DNA of 64,000 nt, taken from Bradyrhizobium betae (lineage in GTDB: Bacteria; Pseudomonadota; Alphaproteobacteria; Rhizobiales; Xanthobacteraceae). The notes under the pieces are model-generated. The model worked only from the letters and a program-made list of their open reading frames with translations, was not told where the DNA came from and searched no databases. The stretch is from the NCBI RefSeq assembly GCF_004123905.1, contig NZ_MZXW01000035.1, forward strand, positions 1-64,000, written 5' to 3'. Of the stretch, positions 17,478-26,225 are shown piece after piece. The position numbers and the translations under genes are program-made. Each line of letters begins with the position of its first letter. Within the stretch, counting starts at the first letter, position 1.

Positions 17478-18218
17478 ATGGTCTCGATCAGCCTTCGCAA
17501 TATCTGCCTCGATTACCCGCTCTACGGCGCCTACGACTTCTCGCTGAAGCGGCGGCTGCTCGGGCACCTCATCCGCGAGCCGGGCGAGATGCGGATCATC
17601 CGCGCCGTCGACAATGTCACGATCGAGGCGGAAGCCGGCGCCCGCATCGGGCTGGCCGGTCCCAACGGCTCCGGCAAGTCGACGCTACTGCGGCTGATCG
17701 CCGGCGTCTACCCGCCGAGCAGCGGCAGCATCGCGGTCCAGGGCAACGTCGTGCCCCTGCTCGGCCTGAACGCCGGCGTCAACCTGGATTTCGTCGCGGA
17801 GGACAACATCGCGCTGCTGCTGCGGATCAGCGGCCGCAAGCCGACCCGCAGCGTGATCGACGAGATCTGGGCCTTCACCGAGCTCGAGACGCGGATGCGG
17901 CGGCTGCCGCTGCGGATGTTCTCCTCGGGCATGCTGATGCGGGTGCTGTTTGCGACGGCCACCGCCTTTCCGGCCGACATCCTCCTGCTCGACGAATGGC
18001 TCAGCGTGGTCGACGAGCACTTTGCGGAGAAGGCCGAGGTGCGGCTGTTGAACCTGGTGTCGCAGGCCGCGATCGTGATCATCGCCTCGCACGACCAGCC
18101 GCTGCTGCGCCGTACCTGCTCCACCATCATCAATCTCGATCACGGCCGCATCGCTTCGACCGTCACGGTCGAGCCATCAGGCACGCACGCCTTGGAGCTC
18201 CGCGAGAAACGCGCATGA
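17478..18218 (+). CDS. ABC transporter ATPase, KpsT/Wzt type
   Basis: 246 residues. Walker A is GPNGSGKS at residues 61-68. The signature is the polysaccharide-export variant (MFSSGMLMRVLFATA), and Walker B is DILLLDEW. An N-terminal segment with SLKRRLLGH is typical of O-antigen and capsule export ATPases. The C-terminal carbohydrate-binding domain of long Wzt proteins is absent, so it resembles KpsT or short Wzt. It should power the permease half of the upstream fusion protein. The stop overlaps the next start (ATGA). Confidence 0.92.
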   Translation: MVSISLRNICLDYPLYGAYDFSLKRRLLGHLIREPGEMRIIRAVDNVTIEAEAGARIGLAGPNGSGKSTLLRLIAGVYPPSSGSIAVQGNVVPLLGLNAGVNLDFVAEDNIALLLRISGRKPTRSVIDEIWAFTELETRMRRLPLRMFSSGMLMRVLFATATAFPADILLLDEWLSVVDEHFAEKAEVRLLNLVSQAAIVIIASHDQPLLRRTCSTIINLDHGRIASTVTVEPSGTHALELREKRA

Positions 18219-19594
18219 AACAGAACATCCTCGTCGTCTCCGAGTCGCTCGGACAACCCAACCACAAGCGCGGCATCTTCCACTTCACCCGGGAATTGGT
18301 ACGTTCGCTCGCCGCGGAGGGCCATGAACTCACGCTGCTGGTGGAGACCTCGAAGCGCTATCGCAAGCTGTGCCGGCGCGAGCGACGCACAAAACTGTTT
18401 GCGGCGCCATCACGCAACATCGAGCTGCTTGCTCTTTATCGTTTCCTGGACGAAATCAACGTCAGCGGGCCGGTGACGCTCAGCGGCACGCGCCGCAAAT
18501 TCGACTGGCTCCGCCACAGGGCAGGCATGTTGCTCTCGCGGGACAACCTCCTTTGCCTCCTGCGCGCGATCGGCCTGCGCGGCCTGCAAGCGCGGCTGAT
18601 CGAGAACCGGACCGCCGCGCTCGAATACATTCCGCCGGATCTGAGCCACCTCGAACTGTTCGGCGACTTTCAGCTCGAGCCCGGATTCTTCAACTATCAG
18701 GACTCCTCCGCCTTCTTCCTGCTGCCGCCGCCGCGGATCGATGCGCGGGACTACGACATCATCGTCGTGGACACCCCAACCCGGGTGGCGATCAAGCGCA
18801 AGCCCGGCGCCAAGGTGATCTGCGTGGTCCATGATCTGCTGCCGCTCACCGACCTCAAGCTCAGCGACATCGCGACGCGGCAGTTCCTGGCGCGAATCCG
18901 CACCAGCCTGCGTCAGGCCGACGAACTCGCCTTCGTTTCAAACTATAGCATGATGCGGTTCAGGGAACTATTGCCGCAATATGCGCAGCTGCCGGCGCGG
19001 GTCGTATATCCCCGCACCCGGTTCGACGCCCCGGATGTCCTGCACCTCCCAGCCCCGTCGGGGCGTCCGGGGCGGCCGAGCTTTGTCGTCATCGTCTCGA
19101 ACGAGCCGCGCAAGAACGTCGCCACCGTCATCCGCGCTTTCCGCAACGTGCCGCAGGCCGATCTCGTGGTGATCGGCTATGCCGGCGAGACCAGCCGGAC
19201 ACGCAACCTGCCGCCAAACGTCCGCTTCGCCGGCTATGTCGACGAGCACGAGAAGGCGGCCCTGATCGCGGAGGCGCACGGCCTCATCATGCCGAGCTTC
19301 GCTGAAGGCTTTGGCGTGCCGATCATTGAGGCGCTGGCTGCGAACACGCCTGTGCTCTGCTCGGATATCGCAGTATTCCGAGAGGTCGCGGGCGAGCTCG
19401 CCGATTATTTCGACCCGTTCTCGACCGACTCCATTGCAGCCTCGATCACCCGCGGGCTGACGCGACAGGAGGAGTGCCGCGGCAAGATCCGCGCGAGGCG
19501 CCACGAGCTTGCCGAACGGTTCGGCTACGAGACCCAGGCCCGCGATTTCCTCGGCCATGAGATGCCGAGGGAACGATTGGTCGCGGCACAGTAA
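18215..19594 (+). CDS. Glycosyltransferase, GT4-like
   Basis: 459 residues. The C-terminal half is a clear GT-B donor domain: FVVIVSNEPRKNVATVIRAF, VRFAGYVDEHEKAALIAEAH, and the active-site region MPSFAEGFGVPIIEALAANTPVL. The N-terminal half (MKQNILVVSESLGQPNHKRG) is longer and less familiar than in the first glycosyltransferase. The ATG at 18215 overlaps the ATPase stop codon. It probably adds a sugar to the same exported glycan; the donor and acceptor cannot be read from the sequence. Confidence 0.87.
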   Translation: MKQNILVVSESLGQPNHKRGIFHFTRELVRSLAAEGHELTLLVETSKRYRKLCRRERRTKLFAAPSRNIELLALYRFLDEINVSGPVTLSGTRRKFDWLRHRAGMLLSRDNLLCLLRAIGLRGLQARLIENRTAALEYIPPDLSHLELFGDFQLEPGFFNYQDSSAFFLLPPPRIDARDYDIIVVDTPTRVAIKRKPGAKVICVVHDLLPLTDLKLSDIATRQFLARIRTSLRQADELAFVSNYSMMRFRELLPQYAQLPARVVYPRTRFDAPDVLHLPAPSGRPGRPSFVVIVSNEPRKNVATVIRAFRNVPQADLVVIGYAGETSRTRNLPPNVRFAGYVDEHEKAALIAEAHGLIMPSFAEGFGVPIIEALAANTPVLCSDIAVFREVAGELADYFDPFSTDSIAASITRGLTRQEECRGKIRARRHELAERFGYETQARDFLGHEMPRERLVAAQ

Positions 19595-19604
19595 GCGCAT
19601 CCAC

Positions 19605-20885
19605 ATGACCGCTGAACCTGCCGTATTGTCCGGTCCGGCCGGTCCGGGTGAGCTGCGCCGCCGATGGCTGGCTTTGGGCCATTCGGCCGCGCTGGTCCGA
19701 GCGGCAGATGTGCTGGTCATCCTGATCGCGGCATCGTTGCCGTGGTCGACCACGGCGCCTTCGATCTTCGTCGGGCTGTGGCTGCTCGCGGTGACGCCGA
19801 CCATCGACTGGCGCCACTATGCGCGCGAACTGACGCGGCCGGCATTCGCCCTGCCATTCGCGCTCTTGCTGCTCGCGCTCGTGGGCACGCTGTGGTCGGA
19901 CGGCGACTGGGCTGACCGACTGCATGCGATCAAGCCGGTCGCAAAGCTCGTGCTGATTCCGCCGCTGCTCTACCATTTCAGCCGGTCGGAGCGCGGCTTC
20001 CAGGTTTGCCTCGCTTTTCTTGCCTCCTGCGCGCTGCTTGCGCTCTACTCCTGGATCGTGCTGCTCGACCCCACCTGGAAAATCACCGCGACGGCATCAT
20101 CAGGCGTTCCCGTCAAGAACTACATCGACCAGAGCCAGGAGTTCACGCTGTGCGCCTTTGCGCTTGCGCTGCCGGCGTTGACCTTCTGGCGCGCCGGAAG
20201 CATGGCCGCAACGGCCGCTTGCCTGGCACTGATCCTGCTGTTCGCCACCAACATGGTGTTCGTCGCGTCAAGCCGCACCGCCCTGCTCTGCATCCCGGTG
20301 CTGCTAGGCCTGTTTGCCTGGAAACATCTCAGCCGGCGAGCGACGCTGCTCCTGCTCGCAGGCACAGTCGCCGCTAGCGCGCTCGCGTGGACGACGTCGC
20401 CCTATCTGCGCCAGCGCATCACCGACATCGCCGTCGAATACCGACATGGCCATGAGGATATCAGCCGCGCCTCGACCGCGCAGCGGCTGACCTATTGGCG
20501 GAAGGCGCTACACGCCTTTACCGAGGCTCCTCTGATCGGCCATGGCACCGGCTCGATCAAGCGCCAGTTCGAGCGCGCTGCGACCAGCAGCAACAGCCTT
20601 GATGCGGAGATCGTCAACAATCCGCACAACCAGACCCTCAATGTCGCGATGCAGTGGGGCTTGCTCGGCGTCGTCCTGCTCTACGCGATGTGGATCGCAC
20701 ACCTTCGCCTGTTGCTGGGCGAAGGCCTTACCGCCTGGATCGGCCTCGTGGTCATCGTGCAGAACATCGCAAGCTCGCTGCTGAACTCGCATCTGTTCGA
20801 TTTTCACGAGGGCTGGATGTATATGCTCGGCGTCGGCGTCGCGGGCGGCATGGCGTTGAAGGCGCAAGCCGCCAGCCGATCCTGA
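19605..20885 (+). CDS. O-antigen ligase / Wzy_C family membrane protein
   Basis: A 426-residue integral membrane protein with about ten hydrophobic segments and the Wzy_C/WaaL-type periplasmic loop. It includes RLTYWRKALHAFTEAPLIGHGTG and NPHNQTLNVAMQWGLLGVVL; the PHNxxL element with its histidine is the family signature. It should transfer or polymerise glycan on the periplasmic face, which fits export by the ABC pair upstream. The start at 19605 (MTAEPAVL) is chosen 10 bases after the previous stop; the frame is open further upstream inside that gene. It converges with the substrate-binding protein gene. Confidence 0.87.
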   Translation: MTAEPAVLSGPAGPGELRRRWLALGHSAALVRAADVLVILIAASLPWSTTAPSIFVGLWLLAVTPTIDWRHYARELTRPAFALPFALLLLALVGTLWSDGDWADRLHAIKPVAKLVLIPPLLYHFSRSERGFQVCLAFLASCALLALYSWIVLLDPTWKITATASSGVPVKNYIDQSQEFTLCAFALALPALTFWRAGSMAATAACLALILLFATNMVFVASSRTALLCIPVLLGLFAWKHLSRRATLLLLAGTVAASALAWTTSPYLRQRITDIAVEYRHGHEDISRASTAQRLTYWRKALHAFTEAPLIGHGTGSIKRQFERAATSSNSLDAEIVNNPHNQTLNVAMQWGLLGVVLLYAMWIAHLRLLLGEGLTAWIGLVVIVQNIASSLLNSHLFDFHEGWMYMLGVGVAGGMALKAQAASRS

Positions 20886-20886
20886 C

Positions 20887-22122
20887 CTACTGGCCACGCT
20901 CGTGGCCGACCTCGCCGGTGATGACGTCACCGAACAGCTCCCAGGCCTGCCCGTTGAAGCGCATCAGCTGCATCTGCTCGATCGGGAAATAATCGTCCGG
21001 TGAGGTGTTGACCATGATGCCCGGCAGCATCAGATCGGTGTGGAAATCCTTCAGGTTCGCCGCCTGCTTCATGACGTTCTCGCGCGTGAGGTTGTCACCG
21101 CACTGCTTCAAGACCTGGGCCATCGCCTCGGCCTGCACGTAGCCATAGACGTTGTTCGCGTTGGCCTTGTCGCCATCAGGGTAATATTTGTCCATGAACG
21201 CACGCCATTTGATCACCGCGGGATCCTTGTCCCAGGTCGGATCGGTCGGGTCCTTCAGATAGACCGTCGAGACGATGTCCTTGGAATAGTCGAGCCCGGC
21301 GGGCTTGAGCACCGAGGCGACCGAAGTCGCGGTGTTGGCGAGGAAGAATTTTGGCTTCCAGCCGAGCTCGCCGACCTTGCGGATCGCCTGTGCCGAGCCT
21401 TTTGGCGCGGCCCACGAGAAGAAGATGTCGGCACCGGAATCGTGCAGTGCGACGATCTGCGAGTCGATCGAGGGATCGCTGACCTCGTAGGATTTGTCGG
21501 CGATGATCATGTTGACCTTGTCGCCGAGCCCGTCCTTGAGGCCCTTGAACTGGTCCTTGCCGGCGTCGTCGTTCTGCCAGAACACCGCGATCTTGCCGTT
21601 CGGAAAGTTGTCGCGGATGCATTTTGCGTAGATCCGCCCCTCGCTCTGGTAGTTGGGCTGAAAACCCATGGTCCACGGGAAGTTTTTGGGATCGCCGAAC
21701 TTGGTGCCGCCGGAGGCGACGAACAGCTGCGGCACTTTCTTCGCATTCATGTATTTCATGATCGCGGAGTTCGAAGGCGTGCCGAGCGGTTGGAAGATCA
21801 GCAACACCTCGTCGCTCTCGACCAGCTTGCGCGCCTGCTCGATCGCCTTCGGCGGCGAATAGGCGTCGTCATAGCTGATGAAGTCGATCTTGCGCCCGTT
21901 GATCCCGCCCTGATCGTTGATCATCCTGAAAAAGGCGGCCTCGGTCTTGCCGATCACGCCATAGGACGACGCCGGCCCGCTATAGGGCATGATGTTGCCG
22001 ATCTTGATGTCGGTGTCGGTGGCGCCGGGGTCGTATTTCTTCTGCGCCATTGCCGGTGCTGCGATGAGCACTACAGCAGCAAGAATGGCGAGGGCAGCAA
22101 GGTTTTGGCGACGACCCGGCAT
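20887..22122 (-). CDS. ABC transporter substrate-binding protein, branched-chain amino acid type
   Basis: 411 residues. The signal peptide ends in APAMA-QKKYDPG. The mature protein is a LivJ-like periplasmic binding protein: DTDIKIGNIMPYSGPASSYGVIG at the N-terminus, GINGRKIDFISYDDAYSPPKAIEQARKLVE, and a C-terminal GYVQAEAMAQVLKQCG region. The ligand is unknown; relatives bind branched-chain amino acids, amides or aromatic acids. No permease or ATPase genes lie beside it, so it is an orphan component. The ATG at 22122 is chosen because GGGAGAG lies 5 bases upstream and it gives a proper signal peptide. Confidence 0.9.
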   Translation of the reverse strand: MPGRRQNLAALAILAAVVLIAAPAMAQKKYDPGATDTDIKIGNIMPYSGPASSYGVIGKTEAAFFRMINDQGGINGRKIDFISYDDAYSPPKAIEQARKLVESDEVLLIFQPLGTPSNSAIMKYMNAKKVPQLFVASGGTKFGDPKNFPWTMGFQPNYQSEGRIYAKCIRDNFPNGKIAVFWQNDDAGKDQFKGLKDGLGDKVNMIIADKSYEVSDPSIDSQIVALHDSGADIFFSWAAPKGSAQAIRKVGELGWKPKFFLANTATSVASVLKPAGLDYSKDIVSTVYLKDPTDPTWDKDPAVIKWRAFMDKYYPDGDKANANNVYGYVQAEAMAQVLKQCGDNLTRENVMKQAANLKDFHTDLMLPGIMVNTSPDDYFPIEQMQLMRFNGQAWELFGDVITGEVGHERGQ

Positions 22123-22231
22123 CGTTCTCTCCCCTATGTTTTGTAGTCTTGTTTTGTGGAGAGTGTCGCAAGGCGGTTGACCGCTGGCAAGCGGCTCGTT
22201 TTTCCGTGAGGTGAAACGCTCGATCGGGAAC

Positions 22232-23137
22232 TTACGCGCCGCGCCGCAGCATGACACGCCCGTCGATTACGAGCAGCGCACTAGCGATGACGATGGCGCC
22301 GGCGATCTCGCGCAGGGAGATCGGCTCACCCAGCACCAGCCATCCCAGAAGAATGGCGGTAACCGGAATGAGCAGCGTCACCAGCATCACATTGGTCGCG
22401 CCCGAGCGCCGAATGATCTGAAAGAAGACGATGTAGGCGAGCGCCGTCGACAGTCCGGCAAGGCCGAACACCGCGAGCCAGGTCGTGAGGCCCGGCATCG
22501 GAAGATGCCACGGCTGCTCCACCGCACCGGCGACAACCGCCATCATTACTGCCGACGCCATCAGCTGAAACGTCGCCGTGCCGAGCGGCGGAGAGCCCTT
22601 CAACAGCCGTCGCGCCGCCAACGCGGCGAGACCATAGCTGAAGGCACCACCCAGGCAGAGCAGGATGCCAATCCCCTGCCCGGCCCTCGTCTCGATCCCC
22701 CATCCGCGCAGGATGATCACGCCGGCGAGGCCCAGCGCCACGCCGGCGACACGGCGCATCTGCAAGCGCTCTTCGCGCGCCGCCGCCATCACGAGCACGG
22801 TGAAAAGCGGCGTGGTCGCGTTCAGAATCGACGCCAGCCCACTCGGAATAAAGGTCTGGCCGATCACGATCAGCGAGAACGGAATGACGTTGTTGAGCAG
22901 CCCGATCGCAACGAACGGTTTCCAGCCCGTCATGCCCTTGGGAAGACCAATGCCCTGCATCCGGAGCAACGGCAGAAGGATGGCCGCACCAAGCGCGACG
23001 CGCAAAAACACCAGCGTCAGCGGCGGCAATTCCCGCAACGCCGCGCCATTGAAGAAAAACGAGCCGCCCCAGAGCACCGAGAGCACGGCAAGCAGCGACC
23101 AGTCGCGTGCGTCGATCCGGTTGTCGTTCGCGGGCAT
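22232..23137 (-). CDS. EamA-domain DMT family transporter
   Basis: A 301-residue protein of ten predicted membrane helices in two EamA repeats. The family pattern LSVLWGGSFFFNGAAL and a helix with LRVALGAAILLPLL open the first half, and the second half ends LIPVTAILLGWLVLGEPISLREIAGA. DMT proteins export metabolites or amino acids; the substrate is not predictable. The start has GAGGAGAG upstream. It shares strand and family with the next gene but is clearly different in sequence. Confidence 0.88.
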   Translation of the reverse strand: MPANDNRIDARDWSLLAVLSVLWGGSFFFNGAALRELPPLTLVFLRVALGAAILLPLLRMQGIGLPKGMTGWKPFVAIGLLNNVIPFSLIVIGQTFIPSGLASILNATTPLFTVLVMAAAREERLQMRRVAGVALGLAGVIILRGWGIETRAGQGIGILLCLGGAFSYGLAALAARRLLKGSPPLGTATFQLMASAVMMAVVAGAVEQPWHLPMPGLTTWLAVFGLAGLSTALAYIVFFQIIRRSGATNVMLVTLLIPVTAILLGWLVLGEPISLREIAGAIVIASALLVIDGRVMLRRGA

Positions 23138-23214
23138 GCGTCTCTCCTCGGCGGCCGAGCCTGCCGCCTAGGACGACGCGGCGGACAAGGCCACCCGATT
23201 TCCGAAGACGCAGT

Positions 23215-24090
23215 TCACGAGGATTGGCCCGACCGGGCAGCGCCGGCGATGTCGGCAACGACAGCACCAATGACGAGAGCCCCGCCAATCAGCGCATGCA
23301 CGGCCGGCAGCTCGCGGAATGCGACCCAGATCCAGAACGCCATCAGCGGCGTCTCCAGCGTCGCGATCAGGGAGGCCTGCCCTGACGGCAGCAGGCGCGA
23401 GCCGAGCATGTAGAAGGTCAGGCCGAGTGCGACCTGGAGGCAGCCGAACATCGCGAGGATCGCTAGGCTATTGCCGCCGACATGGGCGATGTCGTGGGCG
23501 AATGGAAAGCTGACGAGGCTTCCCAGGAAGTTGGAGAGTGCGGCGGCCGCCACCATCGACGTCTCGCGGTGGCGCCGGACCACCACCGTCATGGCGGAGA
23601 TGGCGAGCACCATCAGACAGCTCAGGGCCACACCGCCGAGATCGGCGCCGGCCGCAACGCCGCCAACCGTGATGACGACGCCGGCAAAGGCGATCAGGCT
23701 CGCGACCAGCGTGCGCCATGTCGCGACCTCACCGAGCCAGAGCCACGCCAGCGCAGCCGCGACGAAGGGCTGAGTGGCGATCAGCACTGCCACATTCATC
23801 ACCTTGGTCATCTGAAGCGCCGGAATGAACGCGACCATGCCGATGGTGGACAATGACGCCACCAACAGGCCGCCGCGCCCCGGCACCAGCAATTGCCACA
23901 GGGCGGCGCGGCCCTGCATCACCACGAGAAACATGCTGATCAGGCTGCCCGCGAACAGGCCGCGCCAGAACAGGATGGTCCAGGGATCGAACGGCAGCAG
24001 CCGGGTGAAGAACGGCGCCGTGCTCCAGGCGACCGCGGCCGCGGTGACGAGGGCAATGCCGAGACCGCGTTCCGAACGAGGCTGCCCCAT
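23215..24090 (-). CDS. EamA-domain DMT family transporter (second)
   Basis: A 291-residue membrane protein with two EamA repeats (VAWSTAPFFTRLLPFDPWTILFW, and FLGEL-like helices around LETPLMAFWIWVAF). It is encoded 14 bases downstream of the dehydrogenase gene and so probably belongs to the same transcript. The substrate is unknown. The two neighbouring DMT genes are not recent duplicates, judging by their sequences. Confidence 0.87.
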   Translation of the reverse strand: MGQPRSERGLGIALVTAAAVAWSTAPFFTRLLPFDPWTILFWRGLFAGSLISMFLVVMQGRAALWQLLVPGRGGLLVASLSTIGMVAFIPALQMTKVMNVAVLIATQPFVAAALAWLWLGEVATWRTLVASLIAFAGVVITVGGVAAGADLGGVALSCLMVLAISAMTVVVRRHRETSMVAAAALSNFLGSLVSFPFAHDIAHVGGNSLAILAMFGCLQVALGLTFYMLGSRLLPSGQASLIATLETPLMAFWIWVAFRELPAVHALIGGALVIGAVVADIAGAARSGQSS

Positions 24091-24104
24091 GTCGACGTGC
24101 CCGG

Positions 24105-24986
24105 CTAAAGCGGCTTCTTCGGCCGCGACACCAGCTCGATCATCTTGCCTTCGTCATCATCCGGCATCGTGGCCTTGGCCTGCGCGTAGGCCTCGACGGC
24201 CGCGCGCGAAACCAGCGGCTTGCCGGCCAGCAGGCTCTCGGCGAGCTTCACGGCATAGGCGGCATCCTTGTGCCGCAGCGCCGCCGTGAAGGTCGCGCCG
24301 CTGAAATCGCGGGCGACCATGCGCCTGGAGTGGCGCTGCACCTGCGGGCTCGCGGCGACTCCCGCCTGGATCGATTCAAGCACGAGGTTCATGTCGAGCC
24401 CGGCCTGCTCGGCGATCGCCAGGCCCTCGGCGAGGCCGGCGATCTGGATCGCACCCATCAGATTGTTGATGAGTTTGTAGACCGTGCCGGAGCCGACCGC
24501 GCCGAAATGGCGGATGGTCGAGCCGATCGGCGTCAGATACGGCCGCGCGCGTTCGAGGTCGGCCGCGTCCGCGCCGGCGAGCAACGTCAGCTTTCCGCTG
24601 GCAGCTGCATCCGGCAATCCGGTCACGGGGCAATCGATATAGATCAGCCCGAGCGCGTTCAGCTCGCGGCCCATCTCGCGGGCGTGGTCATAGGAGACGG
24701 TCGAGCATTCGATCGCAATGGTGCCTGATTTGGCCGTCTTGGCCGCGCCCTCGGGCCCGAGCCAGACCGCGCGCGAGGCCTCGTCGTCGGCAACCATGGT
24801 CACGACGGCGTCGGCATCGATCGCGGCATCCTCAGGCGAGGTCGCCCAAAGCGCGCCGCGCGCGATCAGGTCTTCCGCTTTTGATTTGCTGCGATTCCAC
24901 AGCGTCACCGTGAAGCCTGCATCGAGATAGCGGCCGGCCATGCCATGGCCCATCCGTCCAAGCCCGATGAAGGCAACGCGGGGCAT
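24105..24986 (-). CDS. NAD(P)-dependent oxidoreductase, 3-hydroxyisobutyrate dehydrogenase family
   Basis: 293 residues. The Rossmann motif GLGRMGHGMAG lies at the N-terminus (residues 8-18). The substrate-binding segment reads CPVTGLPDAAASGKLTLLAG, and the catalytic lysine lies in GSGTVYKLINNLM. The family oxidises beta-hydroxyacids such as 3-hydroxyisobutyrate or reduces small aldehydes (GarR, GLYR). The exact substrate is not predictable. The ATG lies 2 bases after the prfB stop, so it may be co-transcribed with prfB. Confidence 0.88.
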   Translation of the reverse strand: MPRVAFIGLGRMGHGMAGRYLDAGFTVTLWNRSKSKAEDLIARGALWATSPEDAAIDADAVVTMVADDEASRAVWLGPEGAAKTAKSGTIAIECSTVSYDHAREMGRELNALGLIYIDCPVTGLPDAAASGKLTLLAGADAADLERARPYLTPIGSTIRHFGAVGSGTVYKLINNLMGAIQIAGLAEGLAIAEQAGLDMNLVLESIQAGVAASPQVQRHSRRMVARDFSGATFTAALRHKDAAYAVKLAESLLAGKPLVSRAAVEAYAQAKATMPDDDEGKMIELVSRPKKPL

Positions 24987-24988
24987 GA

Positions 24989-26120
<1,132 letters not shown>

Positions 26121-26225
26121 GTCGTTCTCTGGTCTCGCGGAATCCCGCGTGCAATTGAAAAGGGGATGTAGCGGCGGCGGCGCCAAAGCGCAACCGCCCG
26201 CTCCCTCAAACGTCGGCCTTATACG

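Noticed and set aside
17087..18214. Plus-strand extension upstream of the second glycosyltransferase
   Set aside because: Runs out of frame through the ABC ATPase and permease genes; the ATG at 18215 overlapping the ATPase stop is the natural start.
22160..22198. CCGCT-GGCA-AGCGG hairpin followed by TTTTT on the plus strand, considered as a terminator
   Set aside because: No plus-strand gene ends nearby, and on the minus strand the T-run is on the wrong side.
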